Source: Beijerinckiaceae bacterium (GTDB lineage: Bacteria; Pseudomonadota; Alphaproteobacteria; Rhizobiales; Beijerinckiaceae). From it: a stretch of 64,000 nucleotides of DNA. The first letter of the stretch is position 1; each line of letters opens with the position of its first letter. The DNA is taken from the NCBI GenBank assembly GCA_030684835.1, contig JAUXWZ010000076.1, positions 1-64,000 of the forward strand. The letters run 5' to 3'. The notes beneath the pieces were generated by a model that was not told the origin of the DNA, made no database searches, and was given only the letters and a program-made list of their open reading frames with translations. The position numbers were made by a program, and so were the translations under genes. Of this stretch, positions 50,520 through 61,034 are shown in pieces.

Positions 50520-51431
50520 ATGGTTGGGTCGGGTGAAATTTTGGATTCGCGAAACGCCGCGCTGGACGAACTCGTCAAGGATGCGACCACCGCTTCGTTT
50601 CGCGCCGATGTCATCGCTGAATCCGCGAAACAACCTGTGCTCGTCGACTTCTGGGCGCCCTGGTGCGGCCCCTGCAAACAACTGACGCCTATTCTGGAGA
50701 AGGCAGTCAGGGCGGCCAAAGGCAGGGTCAAGCTCGTAAAAATGAATATCGACGAGCATCCTCAGATCGCGGGACAATTGGGTGTCCAGTCAATCCCGGC
50801 AGTCTTTGGATTCGACAAAGGCCAGCCCATCGACGGCTTCATGGGCGCCTTGCCGGAAAGCCAGATAAAAACTTTTATCGAACGTCTGATTGGACCTGTT
50901 AGCGACGGCGTCGAAGAAATCATCCAACTCGCCGAGAAGGCTTTGAGCGAAGGACGCTCTGAAGAGGCCGTCGCCGCATTCCAGCAAGCGCTGGAACAGG
51001 AGCCGGAAAGCGACGCCGCGCTTGGGGGGCTCGTGCGGTCACAGGTGGAGCTCAATAATGTCGATCTTGCCCGTCAAATCCTTTCCACAGTGGACGACAA
51101 AATCGAGAAAAGTCGGCCTTTGGCTGCCGCGCGCGCCGCGCTAGACGTGGCGACTCAAGCCGCCAATGTAGGGGAACTGGGCGCGCTGCAAGAAAAGGTA
51201 GCCGCCAATCCGGGCGACCATGGCTCCAGACTTGAACTTGCAATCGCGCTAAACGCCGGCGGCGATCGGGAAGGTGCGACTGACGCTTTGATAGAAATCA
51301 TCCGGCGGGATCGCGGCTGGAATGAAGACGCCGCGCGCAAACAACTGATTCAATTTTTCGATGCATGGGGAGCCATGGACCCAGAGTCTGTCGCCGCCCG
51401 GCGGAAGCTCTCAGCGGTCCTTTTCTCGTAA
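50520..51431 (+). CDS. cnoX: Thioredoxin-TPR protein, CnoX (YbbN)-like
   Basis: A 303-residue two-domain protein: an N-terminal thioredoxin fold (about 20-125) with DFWAPWCGPCKQLTP and cis-Pro loop QSIPAVFGF, then a helical TPR-like region with AEKALSEGRSEEAVAAFQQALEQEP. This is the CnoX architecture, a redox-linked holdase that passes clients to GroEL and DnaK. Unlike E. coli CnoX it keeps a full CGPC site, so it may also reduce disulfides. GGAG precedes the ATG. Confidence 0.9.
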   Translation: MVGSGEILDSRNAALDELVKDATTASFRADVIAESAKQPVLVDFWAPWCGPCKQLTPILEKAVRAAKGRVKLVKMNIDEHPQIAGQLGVQSIPAVFGFDKGQPIDGFMGALPESQIKTFIERLIGPVSDGVEEIIQLAEKALSEGRSEEAVAAFQQALEQEPESDAALGGLVRSQVELNNVDLARQILSTVDDKIEKSRPLAAARAALDVATQAANVGELGALQEKVAANPGDHGSRLELAIALNAGGDREGATDALIEIIRRDRGWNEDAARKQLIQFFDAWGAMDPESVAARRKLSAVLFS

Positions 51432-51452
51432 AAGCGGTAGAGAGGTTCGACT

Positions 51453-52121
51453 ATGGCACTGAACCGACCTTACGAGCACTTACGCGATCTACCGGCGGTC
51501 CTACCTATCTTTCCCTTGAGCGGTGCACTGCTGCTGCCGAGAGGCCAGATGCCGCTGAACATTTTTGAGCCTCGTTACCTGCAAATGTTCGAAGACGCGC
51601 TGCGCGGACACAGGCTGATCGGAATGGTTCAGCCAAATGAATTGACCGCCTCCGTGCATGATGAGCCGGCAGTCCATGCGGTTGGTTGCGCGGGGCGGAT
51701 CACGCAATTTGCCGAATCGGGAGACGGTCGGCTGCTGATCACTTTGACGGGCATATGTCGCTTCCGCGTCTCGCAAGAACTGACCACCACAACGCCATAC
51801 CGCCAATGTGCGGTTGCTTTTGGCGACTTTGCCGGCGATCTTGATGCGCGCTCTGGCGAGGACGAGGTCGATCGGGAGAGCGTTGTCCGAATGTTGCGCG
51901 CATTCTCTGAGAGCAACCGCGTAAAGCTTGACTGGAACGAAATCGAAAAAGCGCCCAACGAGGCTCTCGTGAATGCGCTGGCGATGATGAGCCCATTCGG
52001 AACGGTCGAAAAACAGGCCTTGCTTGAAGCAGAAACGCTCAAAGCCCGGGCAGAGGTTCTGGTGGCGTTAGCGGAAATCGAGTTTGCCCGCAGCAGCGGC
52101 ACGTCTACCGTCTTGCAGTAA
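51453..52121 (+). CDS. LON substrate-binding-domain protein
   Basis: A 222-residue protein that is only the N-terminal LON domain, without ATPase or protease. [37 protein letters not shown] and [14 protein letters not shown]-like sequence ([16 protein letters not shown]) are the pattern. Such stand-alone domains are common in proteobacteria, with no settled role. It starts 21 nt after the CnoX-like gene and is followed by the Trm112-like gene. Confidence 0.9.
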   Translation: MALNRPYEHLRDLPAVLPIFPLSGALLLPRGQMPLNIFEPRYLQMFEDALRGHRLIGMVQPNELTASVHDEPAVHAVGCAGRITQFAESGDGRLLITLTGICRFRVSQELTTTTPYRQCAVAFGDFAGDLDARSGEDEVDRESVVRMLRAFSESNRVKLDWNEIEKAPNEALVNALAMMSPFGTVEKQALLEAETLKARAEVLVALAEIEFARSSGTSTVLQ

Positions 52122-52147
52122 CATTTGATCTGATAGGGCCGCCAGGA

Positions 52148-52357
52148 ATGAACCGCGTTCAGCCCGACGAGCGTCAACACACAACAGCGATTGATTCTCG
52201 GCTACTTGAGATAATCGTATGTCCGCTTTCAAAGACAGTCTTGGAATATGACGCTGCGACGCAAGAACTGCGCTCAAGAGCCGCGGGACTTGCTTTCCCG
52301 ATCCGTGACGGAATTCCAATCATGCTGCCCGAGGAAGCCCGCAAGATCGAAGTGTGA
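52148..52357 (+). CDS. Trm112 family small protein
   Basis: A 69-residue protein: [17 protein letters not shown], then [18 protein letters not shown], the bacterial YcaR/Trm112 pattern. Only one Cys remains where the CPxC form would have two, so the usual zinc site is absent, as I recall for many alphaproteobacterial members. Eukaryotic Trm112 activates methyltransferases; the bacterial role is unclear. It ends the CnoX-LON unit and is convergent with the hydroxylase gene. Confidence 0.88.
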   Translation: MNRVQPDERQHTTAIDSRLLEIIVCPLSKTVLEYDAATQELRSRAAGLAFPIRDGIPIMLPEEARKIEV

Positions 52358-52362
52358 GGGGC

Positions 52363-53565
52363 TCAGCGGAATAGGTCCGGAATAGCGCCCCGCGTTCCAC
52401 TCGCTTCGCCGAGCAAAGCGCCCTTGAGGCCGTCTGTCCGATCCAAAATACCCATTCCGACGCGCTTTGCCAGGCGAGCAGGCTGACTGCTCAACGAATA
52501 AGCGCCATGCAGGAAATCAAATGCAGCCGCACTCGCGGTCGCATCAAAACGACGTCGCCGTTCGTAATCGTGAAGCAAATCTTCGGAGCCGGGATCAAGA
52601 CCCAGTTTGGCCCGCTCTATAACGAGCTCCGCCAAGGTCGCAACGTCTCGCAGACCAATGTTAAGTCCTTGCCCCGCGAGTGGGTGCACACGATGGGCAG
52701 CGTCGCCAACCAGTGCTAGCCGATGTCCAACAAATCGACGCGCGAGCTGCAGGACCAGCGGGAAGCTTTGTGGTCCCTCCTCAATCTGAATTTCGCCAAA
52801 CCGCCCGCCAATGCGCGCATCGATCTCAGCGCTCAGCGTCGCCGGCGACGCTCTTAGAAGTTCTGAGGCTTTTGCGGAAGGCTCGGTCCAGACAATGGAT
52901 GAACGACGCCCCGTCACCGGGAGAACAGCGAATGGCCCACCTTCGAGAAAGTGTTGGATGGCGAGACCGTCGTGCTCGTCCTCATGTGCAATGGTGAAAA
53001 TCAAAGCTGTTCGGTTATAGGGCCACGAAATAACAGGTATGCGAGCAGCGGTGCGTGCCTTCGACCGTAATCCATCAGCGCCGACAAGGAGACGTGTGCG
53101 AATATTCATCCCCGCACGCGTTCGCAAGGTCGCGCTGGTTGCGGAATATGTAACATCCTCAAGGGCGTCTACGACTATGTGCACGCCTTGATCTGTCGCC
53201 GCCTCGAACAGCTGAGGCTCCAGATCCCGATGGAACAGCATGTGCGCTAACGGCTCGCTCCCCCCCCCTGACTGAAACGATAGAAGAGCGGTCTTGACCG
53301 CGTCGGCGAGGTTGGCGTCGGATATCTCCATCTTCAAAATAGGTTGGGTTTTCTCGAAAAGCTTTCCCCAAACGCCCAAGCGATCAAACATCCGCCTCGG
53401 CCCTTCCGCGATAGCTGATGTCCGGGGACCCGATCGAAGGGCGGGATCGGACTGGTCAATCAAAACGACTTTCAGCACCCCGCCTGAAAGCGCGCGAAGA
53501 AGCAGTGCCAAAGTGAGCCCCGTGGCGCCGCCACCTGCAATCGCAATGTCCCAAACCTGCGCCAA
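52363..53565 (-). CDS. UbiH/UbiF/COQ6-type FAD monooxygenase
   Basis: A 400-residue flavin hydroxylase of the ubiquinone-biosynthesis group. DIAIAGGGATGLTLALLLR binds FAD ADP, LLVGADGLRSKAR is the DG motif and LVGDAAHRVHPLAGQGLNIGLRDV the FAD-ribityl motif that marks the Ubi family. Which ring position it hydroxylates is not clear. The TTG at 53565 has AGAGGAG in front and starts just before the FAD motif; the longer frame upstream lacks likeness. Confidence 0.9.
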   Translation of the reverse strand: MAQVWDIAIAGGGATGLTLALLLRALSGGVLKVVLIDQSDPALRSGPRTSAIAEGPRRMFDRLGVWGKLFEKTQPILKMEISDANLADAVKTALLSFQSGGGSEPLAHMLFHRDLEPQLFEAATDQGVHIVVDALEDVTYSATSATLRTRAGMNIRTRLLVGADGLRSKARTAARIPVISWPYNRTALIFTIAHEDEHDGLAIQHFLEGGPFAVLPVTGRRSSIVWTEPSAKASELLRASPATLSAEIDARIGGRFGEIQIEEGPQSFPLVLQLARRFVGHRLALVGDAAHRVHPLAGQGLNIGLRDVATLAELVIERAKLGLDPGSEDLLHDYERRRRFDATASAAAFDFLHGAYSLSSQPARLAKRVGMGILDRTDGLKGALLGEASGTRGAIPDLFR

Positions 53566-54260
<695 letters not shown>

Positions 54261-54285
54261 GAATCCCTTCGGTTAGGAGCACAAA

Positions 54286-55761
54286 ATGATTTCGGTTTTC
54301 CAGCGTAAAGGGGTAGGGACAGCCCTGACCTCGATCGCGCTCGCAGTCAGCGTTGCGCCTGCATTTGCCCAGACCGCGCCGGTTCCCAACAAAGGCGACA
54401 CCACGTGGATGCTCGTTTCATCCGCACTCGTGTTGATGATGTCCATCCCGGGCCTTGCGTTGTTTTACGGCGGTCTCGTCCGCTCCAAGAACATGCTCTC
54501 GGTTCTCTCCCAAGTGTTTGCGATCGTCGCTCTCTCGGCAATCATATGGGTTGCATACGGCTATTCGCTGGCATTCACCGGCGGCGGTGGTCTCAATGAT
54601 TTCGTGGGCGGCTTCTCGAAGGCCTTCCTGCTCGGCGTAACGCCCGACTCGGTGGCTGCGACGTTCTCAAACGGAGTCGTCATTCCTGAACTGTCCTACA
54701 TCGTGTTTCAGGCTACCTTTGCCTGCATCACGCCAGCCCTGATCGTCGGCGCATTTGCTGAACGCATCAAATTCTCGGCGCTCTTGCTGTTCACGGTCCT
54801 CTGGCTGACGTTCATCTATTTCCCGATGGCGCACATGGTTTGGTATTGGGGCGGCCCAGACGTAGTCGCCGACGCCGCCAGGGCACTTGCAGCAGCAACG
54901 GACGAAGCCAGCAGGGCTGTCGCGCAGGCAAAGCTCAACGAAGTGAATGCGGACGCTGGCTTGCTCTTCAAGTGGGGCGCGCTCGACTTCGCCGGCGGCA
55001 CCGTCGTTCATATCAACGCTGGTATCGCGGGCCTTGTGGGTTGCCTCATCATCGGCAAGCGGATTGGCTACCCTCGTGAGATGATGGCGCCGCACTCCCT
55101 GACGATGACCATGATTGGCGCATCGCTTCTGTGGATCGGCTGGTTCGGCTTCAACGCCGGATCGAACCTGGAGTCGAACGGCACTGCTGCTCTCGCCTTC
55201 ATCAACACATTCGTCGCCCCGGCTGCCGCTGCGCTCGCGTGGCTGTTCGTCGAATGGGGCGCGAAGGGCAAGCCTTCCATGCTTGGTATGGTGTCCGGCG
55301 CTATTGCAGGGCTGGTTGCGGTCACCCCCGCAGCGGGCTTCGTCGGACCGCTCGGCGCGATCGTGCTCGGCGCTGTCGCAGGCGTCGTGTGCTTCTACTT
55401 CGTAGCATACGCTCGCACGAAGATCGGATATGACGACTCGCTCGACGTGTTCGGCATTCACTGCATCGGCGGCATCATCGGCGCCATTGGCACTGGCATC
55501 TTCGTAAGCCAGTCCCTGGGCGGCACGGGACTCCCTGACTACGAAACGAAGCCTGGCGAACTCGTGGTAGGCGCATACAACATGGGCGCCCAAGTCTGGG
55601 CGCAGCTGAAGGGTGTCCTCTTCACGCTGGTGTGGTCGGGTGTCGGTTCTGCGATCATCTTCAAGATCGTGGATCTGATCGTCGGGCTGCGTGTAGCTCC
55701 CGATCAGGAGCGCGAAGGTCTTGACCTCGCGGAACATGGCGAGCGCGCTTACATGATCTAA
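54286..55761 (+). CDS. amtB: Ammonium transporter AmtB
   Basis: A 491-residue inner-membrane channel with a cleavable signal peptide (ending AFAQ, about residue 29) and 11 transmembrane segments. DTTWMLVSSALVLMMSIPGLALFYGGLVRSKN, DFAGGTVVHINAGIAGLVG (first pore His) and DVFGIHCIGGIIGAIGTGIF (second pore His) are Amt motifs. A loop of about 30 residues rich in Ala and charged residues (VVADAARALAAATDEASRAV...) is inserted before DFAGG, longer than in E. coli AmtB. Operon with glnK. Confidence 0.96.
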   Translation: MISVFQRKGVGTALTSIALAVSVAPAFAQTAPVPNKGDTTWMLVSSALVLMMSIPGLALFYGGLVRSKNMLSVLSQVFAIVALSAIIWVAYGYSLAFTGGGGLNDFVGGFSKAFLLGVTPDSVAATFSNGVVIPELSYIVFQATFACITPALIVGAFAERIKFSALLLFTVLWLTFIYFPMAHMVWYWGGPDVVADAARALAAATDEASRAVAQAKLNEVNADAGLLFKWGALDFAGGTVVHINAGIAGLVGCLIIGKRIGYPREMMAPHSLTMTMIGASLLWIGWFGFNAGSNLESNGTAALAFINTFVAPAAAALAWLFVEWGAKGKPSMLGMVSGAIAGLVAVTPAAGFVGPLGAIVLGAVAGVVCFYFVAYARTKIGYDDSLDVFGIHCIGGIIGAIGTGIFVSQSLGGTGLPDYETKPGELVVGAYNMGAQVWAQLKGVLFTLVWSGVGSAIIFKIVDLIVGLRVAPDQEREGLDLAEHGERAYMI

Positions 55762-55785
55762 TCGCCATACAACTTGGTCAAAAAT

Positions 55786-55816
55786 AGCGGCGCCCTACGG
55801 GGCGCCGTTTGTTTTT
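55786..55816 (+). terminator. Intrinsic terminator after amtB
   Basis: CGGCGCCC-TACG-GGGCGCCG, an 8-bp perfect stem, followed by TTTGTTTTT, 26 nt after the amtB stop. Confidence 0.92.
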
Positions 55817-55960
55817 AATAGACGGTAGGGTCGGCGTTGAAGCAGCAAAGTCGGCAGCGTGATCTATCGGCGGTCGGCCAAGCGAACCCCGATTGCGCAC
55901 ATTAAGTGCTGCACAATATCAACACCTGTCAGCATGGCGCCGCTGCCGTGGGCAACAAGG

Positions 55961-55976
55961 TTAAGTCGTCATTAAC
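55961..55976. promoter_or_regulatory. CtrA-type box upstream of ftsK
   Basis: TTAA-GTCGTCA-TTAAC, an exact full CtrA site, 37 nt before the ftsK ATG, so it would overlap or flank the promoter. Cell-cycle control of ftsK would make sense; binding is inferred. Confidence 0.6.
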
Positions 55977-56012
55977 TGACACTCTTTAGCGTCGGTGAGC
56001 CTCAGTTGACGA

Positions 56013-58550
56013 ATGATCATGCGCACCACAACTTCCTCGACCCTCGATCGAATCCCGGACGCCGCGCAAGATTACATCCTGCGGCGGGGTGTGGAGGCGC
56101 TTGGCCTGTTTTTGGGCGTATTGGTTACATCGACGGGACTTGCCCTTGCCACATGGTCAGCACACGATCCAAGCCTGAACTATGCTGCAGATGGGCCCAT
56201 CCGAAACATACTCGGAGCGCCAGGCGCGTTGGTCGCAGACGTGCTCGTCCAGATGCTCGGATTAAGCTCAATCATTCTTCTCATTCCCATCGCTGTCTGG
56301 TCGTGGACTCTCGTCCGGCATCACCGTCTCGCAAGATTCAAAAACCGGGTCTTCCTTCTCCTCTGCGGAGTCGCGTGCGCCGCGGCGCTCGCATCGCTGC
56401 TGCCGGCCACCGGTCGCTGGCCGTTGCCGACCGGGCTGGGAGGCGTCTTAGGCGACGCGATTCTCGCACTCCCCATTCGCCTGGCGGGCGAATCGACTAT
56501 CGGCGCAATTGCCGCGGCGGTGGTTTTCGGCTTCGGCGCCATCATATCGTTGTCCGCCGCCGCTGGCCAAAATAGGCAAGACGATGCGGAGGGCGTTGAA
56601 TACGAGTCAACCCCCGTCAAGCGATCCCGGTCTGAGCCAGAGGAGGAAGATCGCGCGGGCGATCCCGGGCTAGCACTTGTCTCACTCGGAGCCATCGCCC
56701 ACATATTTTTGAGCAGTCGCGCGAGATTGAGGCGCTACCTCGACAAGAAATCACACCGTCAGCTGAATCCAGAACCGCGGCGCATAGCGCCAATGTCCGA
56801 TGAAGAAGCGGTACCAGCCCCCGAATACCGCGCCCCCCTGGCGGAACGCCCAATTCTGCGCGCGGACGAGAGATTGCGCGCGCCGATTTCCGAAACGGTG
56901 AAGCAGGCCGAGCCCATCTACCAGGAACTCGACATGCGGCGCGTGGCGCCCCCTCCATCACCGATCAAGCCGGGTCGCAGAGCGGAGCGCGAAGCGCAGC
57001 CTTCGTTGCTCGGGCGCTCCGAGTTTGAACTGCCGCCTCTCGCGCTGCTCACCGAAGCCAAGAAGAGCAACGCAGGCAAGTTATCAGCAGACTCGCTCGA
57101 GCAAAATGCGCGGCTCCTCGAAGGCGTGCTTGATGATTTCGGCGTCAAGGGCGAGATCATCAATGTTCGTCCGGGCCCAGTCGTCACGCTGTATGAACTT
57201 GAACCCGCGCCCGGAATCAAATCATCACGCGTCATCGGACTGGCAGATGACATTGCGCGCTCGATGTCGGCGATTTCGGCCCGCGTGGCCGTGGTGCAAG
57301 GGCGCAACGTCATCGGCATCGAGCTACCCAATCAGCGCCGTGAGACCGTCTATCTACGGGAACTGACCGCCTCGGAAGACTTCGAGAAATCCAAGCACAA
57401 ACTCGCAATTGCGCTCGGCAAAACCATCGGTGGTGAACCCGTCATCGTGGATCTTGCGCGTATGCCCCACTTGCTCGTCGCCGGGACAACGGGCTCGGGG
57501 AAGTCCGTCGCGATCAACACGTTCATTTTATCGCTCCTCTATCGACTGCGTCCGGACGAGTGCAAGCTCATCATGGTCGATCCGAAGATGCTCGAACTGT
57601 CTGTGTATGACGGGATTCCACATCTCCTCACGCCAGTCGTCACTGATCCAAAGAAGGCGGTGGTCGCGCTTAAATGGGCGGTCCGCGAAATGGAGGACCG
57701 CTACAAGAAGATGTCAAAAGTCGGTGTGCGTAACATCGATGGCTTTAACGCGCGTGTGGCGGAAGCGGCAGCGAAAGGCCAAGTGATCGAACGTACGGTT
57801 CAGACCGGCTTTGATCGCGAAACCGGAGAGGCCATTTACGAGCGCGAGGAAATGGATCTGGCGCCATTGCCTTACATCGTCGTCATTGTTGACGAGATGG
57901 CTGACCTGATGATGGTCGCGGGCAAGGACATCGAAGGCGCGATTCAGCGGCTTGCGCAGATGGCCCGAGCCGCCGGCATTCACCTGATCATGGCCACGCA
58001 GCGACCTTCCGTGGACGTTATTACAGGCACAATCAAAGCGAACTTCCCGACCCGAATTTCCTTCCAGGTGACGTCCAAGATCGACAGCCGGACAATCCTG
58101 GGGGAGCAAGGGGCCGAGCAGCTTTTGGGACAGGGCGATATGCTTTACATGGCAGGCGGCGGCCGCATCTCGCGCGTCCACGGGCCTTTCGTGTCTGACA
58201 CCGAGGTTGAAAAGATTGTTGCTCACCTAAAAACGCAAGCCCAGCCTCAATATCTCGAGGCGATCACCGCCGATGATGACGTCGAGGCCGGGGAGGATCG
58301 GGATCTTTCCCCGGGCAGCATGGACAGCGAAGAGGCCGGTGACCTCTATGATCGCGCTGTCGCGATTGTCCTGCGCGACCGTAAGTGCTCGACCAGCTAT
58401 ATCCAGCGCCGCCTGTCGGTCGGGTACAACAAAGCCGCTTCACTTGTAGAACGTATGGAGCAAGAAGGCGTCGTCGGCGCGGCAAACCATGCCGGGAAAC
58501 GGGAAATATTGGTCGGCGGCGGCGTTGATCGAGGCGCATTCGAACCATGA
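56013..58550 (+). CDS. ftsK: DNA translocase FtsK
   Basis: An 845-residue septal DNA pump. The N-terminus has four transmembrane segments (to about residue 190), followed by a shorter Pro/Arg/Glu linker than in E. coli, the motor with [19 protein letters not shown] (Walker A) and [17 protein letters not shown] (Walker B), and a C-terminal gamma winged helix ([24 protein letters not shown]) that reads KOPS and touches XerCD. Starts with ATG-ATC-ATG, so the true first codon could be the third. Possible CtrA site upstream. Confidence 0.96.
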   Translation: MIMRTTTSSTLDRIPDAAQDYILRRGVEALGLFLGVLVTSTGLALATWSAHDPSLNYAADGPIRNILGAPGALVADVLVQMLGLSSIILLIPIAVWSWTLVRHHRLARFKNRVFLLLCGVACAAALASLLPATGRWPLPTGLGGVLGDAILALPIRLAGESTIGAIAAAVVFGFGAIISLSAAAGQNRQDDAEGVEYESTPVKRSRSEPEEEDRAGDPGLALVSLGAIAHIFLSSRARLRRYLDKKSHRQLNPEPRRIAPMSDEEAVPAPEYRAPLAERPILRADERLRAPISETVKQAEPIYQELDMRRVAPPPSPIKPGRRAEREAQPSLLGRSEFELPPLALLTEAKKSNAGKLSADSLEQNARLLEGVLDDFGVKGEIINVRPGPVVTLYELEPAPGIKSSRVIGLADDIARSMSAISARVAVVQGRNVIGIELPNQRRETVYLRELTASEDFEKSKHKLAIALGKTIGGEPVIVDLARMPHLLVAGTTGSGKSVAINTFILSLLYRLRPDECKLIMVDPKMLELSVYDGIPHLLTPVVTDPKKAVVALKWAVREMEDRYKKMSKVGVRNIDGFNARVAEAAAKGQVIERTVQTGFDRETGEAIYEREEMDLAPLPYIVVIVDEMADLMMVAGKDIEGAIQRLAQMARAAGIHLIMATQRPSVDVITGTIKANFPTRISFQVTSKIDSRTILGEQGAEQLLGQGDMLYMAGGGRISRVHGPFVSDTEVEKIVAHLKTQAQPQYLEAITADDDVEAGEDRDLSPGSMDSEEAGDLYDRAVAIVLRDRKCSTSYIQRRLSVGYNKAASLVERMEQEGVVGAANHAGKREILVGGGVDRGAFEP

Positions 58551-58618
58551 GGCCGCGCTCGTCGAATCTTCGCCACAAGCTGCACGTAGTCAGAGATGTC
58601 AAATTAGGGATATCGCTC

Positions 58619-59311
58619 ATGTTCAAGCCAGTTTTTCTGGCGTTGGCTGCCGCCGTTTTGGCGCCGCCGCTCGTCTGGGCGCAGGGTGCGCCCATACAGC
58701 TTGGTCCAAAGCCCGGCGCTCCGGCGCAATCTGCGATTCAGAGAGCCGCGCCGCCTGCCCGCGTCGCGAACGCGGATGCGGCAACTGCAATCAAGCGCGC
58801 GAACGCCTATCTGAACAGCATTGGCACACTTGTTAGCGATTTTGTTCAGACAGGCGCCGATGGACGAAAGATCACAGGTAAGCTCTACCTTCAAAAGCCA
58901 GGAAGGCTTCGATTTGATTACGCGAAACCCTCGCCCCTCGAAATCATTGCGGATGGCACAAGCGTCGCAATTCGCAACCGTCGCCTCAACACGCAAGACG
59001 TTTATTTCATAAGCCAAACGCCTCTGAAATTTTTACTCAAGAGCAATATCGATCTCGCGAAGGATACGAAAATTCTCGACGTCACGAGCAGCGGCGATTC
59101 GACATCGATTCGAATTGAGGATCGCGCTACGCTCGGCGGCACATCACGAATTACACTGGTTTTCAAAAACTCTGACTTTTCGTTGATTCGCTGGGCGGTC
59201 AACGACGCGCAGGGCGGCGACACAATGGTCGCATTGTCGAATGTTGATTTACAGCAGAAGCCCGAAGCATCGCTTTTCCGAATCAATTTCGATCGGTTGG
59301 ATACAAACTGA
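58619..59311 (+). CDS. lolA: Outer-membrane lipoprotein carrier protein LolA
   Basis: A 230-residue periplasmic protein with a signal peptide (residues 1-22, ending VWAQ). LVSDFVQTGADGRKITGKLYLQKPGRLRFDYAKPSPLEIIADG is the LolA pattern, the half-open beta barrel that carries lipoproteins to LolB. The ATG at 58619 puts the signal peptide at the N-terminus; an in-frame ATG at 58547 that overlaps the ftsK stop would add 24 residues in front of it and is unlikely. Confidence 0.9.
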   Translation: MFKPVFLALAAAVLAPPLVWAQGAPIQLGPKPGAPAQSAIQRAAPPARVANADAATAIKRANAYLNSIGTLVSDFVQTGADGRKITGKLYLQKPGRLRFDYAKPSPLEIIADGTSVAIRNRRLNTQDVYFISQTPLKFLLKSNIDLAKDTKILDVTSSGDSTSIRIEDRATLGGTSRITLVFKNSDFSLIRWAVNDAQGGDTMVALSNVDLQQKPEASLFRINFDRLDTN

Positions 59312-59376
59312 CGATCCGCCCAGAGCTTGAAGCGGCAGCTCCGCCATGCCACTAACGTGGCTGCCGGAGAGCCCCT

Positions 59377-60183
59377 ATGGTCCTGAAAATTTCGACTTGG
59401 AATATCAACTCAGTTAGGCTGAGGATGCCGCTGGTGGAGCGGTTCTTATGCTTGGAAAATCCAGACGTTTTGTGTCTCCAAGAGATCAAGTGTCGTGAGG
59501 CGGAATTTCCATCCTCTGCGTTCAAAAAACTCGGGTATCGGCATATCGCGGTGAACGCGCAGAAAGGGTACCACGGGGTTGCGATCGTCTCCCGTCTCCC
59601 CCTTGATTCAATCCAGCGACAAGAGTTCTGCAGCAAGGGTGACGCTCGGCATATCAGCGCGCAAATCGATGCGGGCGATCGCGGCTCATTCATCGTCCAC
59701 AATCTCTACGTTCCTGCCGGAGGCGACATTGCTGACCCGGGGCTAAACGAAAAATTTCTTCACAAATTAAACTTTCTGGATGAGCTGAAGCTATTATCTC
59801 TATCGTGGAGTTCGGCGAACGTACCTTCCATCATAACGGGCGACCTGAACGTTGCGCCATCCGAATTTGACGTGTGGAATCACAAGTCTCTCCTGAAAGT
59901 CGTTAGCCACACGCCAGGGGAGACGCGACGTCTCAACGAGATCATGGCGCAAGGAAAATGGCTTGACGCGATGCGCGCGATTACGCCGGAACCTGAGAAA
60001 CTCTACACTTGGTGGAGCTATCGCTCACCAGACTGGTCTGCCGCTAATAAGGGTCGCCGACTCGATCACATTTGGCTTTGCCCAAAGTTCGCGCCAAGCA
60101 TATCGGCCATGCGCATCCTGAAAGACGCGCGCTCATGGGAAAAACCCTCGGACCATGTGCCTGTGACTGTCGATCTCACATAG
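59377..60183 (+). CDS. xth: Exodeoxyribonuclease III / AP endonuclease
   Basis: A 268-residue enzyme of base-excision repair. KISTWNINSVRLRMPLVERFL, LCLQEIKC (metal-binding Glu), GYHGVAIVSR, TGDLNVAPSEFDVWN and RRLDHIWL, KPSDHVPVTVDL (catalytic His) are all present. Length is usual. It lies 65 nt after lolA and convergent with the response regulator gene. Confidence 0.95.
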   Translation: MVLKISTWNINSVRLRMPLVERFLCLENPDVLCLQEIKCREAEFPSSAFKKLGYRHIAVNAQKGYHGVAIVSRLPLDSIQRQEFCSKGDARHISAQIDAGDRGSFIVHNLYVPAGGDIADPGLNEKFLHKLNFLDELKLLSLSWSSANVPSIITGDLNVAPSEFDVWNHKSLLKVVSHTPGETRRLNEIMAQGKWLDAMRAITPEPEKLYTWWSYRSPDWSAANKGRRLDHIWLCPKFAPSISAMRILKDARSWEKPSDHVPVTVDLT

Positions 60184-60191
60184 CTTTGAAT

Positions 60192-60878
60192 TCACGGAAT
60201 CAGTTTGTAGCCGCCAGAATCGGTGACCAACAATTGCGCGTTCGCAGGATCCTTCTCGATCTTCTGCCGCAAGCGGTAAATGTGTGTCTCCAGCGTATGT
60301 GTCGTTACGTTTGCGTTGTAACCCCAGACCTCGCGCAAAAGCACATCGCGGGTAACAACGCCGGCATTCGCGCGATACAAGAACTTCAAAATAGCGGTTT
60401 CTTTTTCCGTGAGGCGAAGTTTTCCGCCCTTTTCACTCACCAGATGTTTCGAACTCGGCTTGAAGATATACGTTCCGATTTGAAATACCGCGTCGTCACT
60501 CGCTTCATGCTGCCTTAAGTGCGCGCGAATGCGCGCTAAAAGTACAGCGTAGCGGAATGGTTTGAGTACATAATCGTTGGCGCCAGCGTCCAACCCAACA
60601 ACGGCGTCCTCGTCGCTGGTATGCCCCGTCAAGATGATGACCGGGTTTTTAAAACCTTCATTTCGCAGAAGCAAAACAGCCTGACGACCATCCATGTCAG
60701 GGAGGCCGACGTCCATAATGACAAGGTCGGGAGACTCCTGGCGCGCGGCTTCAATCGCCGCCTTTGCGGTTCCCGCTTGAATTGTGCTGAATTCTTCATT
60801 GAGGTCGAGTTGTTCGGCCAAAGTGGATCGCAGATCATCATCATCGTCCGCGATCAGTATCTTTCGAACTTGCGGCAT
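60192..60878 (-). CDS. cenR: OmpR-family response regulator, CenR-like
   Basis: A 228-residue regulator. ILIADDDDDLRSTLAEQLDL is the acidic pocket, VIMDVGLPDMDGR holds the phospho-Asp, and LTGH and VLKPFRYAVLLARIRAHLRQHE complete the receiver. The winged helix has LTEKETAILKFLYRANAGVVTRDVLLREVWGYNANVTTHTLETHIYRLRQKI. The DDDDDLR start and this output domain resemble CenR, an essential envelope regulator in Caulobacter and rhizobia. The name rests on remembered likeness only. A GTG six codons upstream is a possible alternative start. No histidine kinase is near. Confidence 0.85.
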   Translation of the reverse strand: MPQVRKILIADDDDDLRSTLAEQLDLNEEFSTIQAGTAKAAIEAARQESPDLVIMDVGLPDMDGRQAVLLLRNEGFKNPVIILTGHTSDEDAVVGLDAGANDYVLKPFRYAVLLARIRAHLRQHEASDDAVFQIGTYIFKPSSKHLVSEKGGKLRLTEKETAILKFLYRANAGVVTRDVLLREVWGYNANVTTHTLETHIYRLRQKIEKDPANAQLLVTDSGGYKLIP

Positions 60879-61034
60879 TCTGCGAGATCCATCCACATGC
60901 CTTGGTCCAAGGCGCCAGAGAGAACGAGCCCTGTTGCTTCATATACGCAACACGCGCTAGGCAAGGAATTACAACAAGGCGACGCGCTGAGCCAGTCTTA
61001 AGCCATTGCGTCAGTCCAAGCTTACGAAAGTTTG

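Noticed and set aside
58547-58618. An upstream lolA start overlapping the ftsK stop
   Set aside because: It would bury the signal peptide behind 24 extra residues; the ATG at 58619 is far better.
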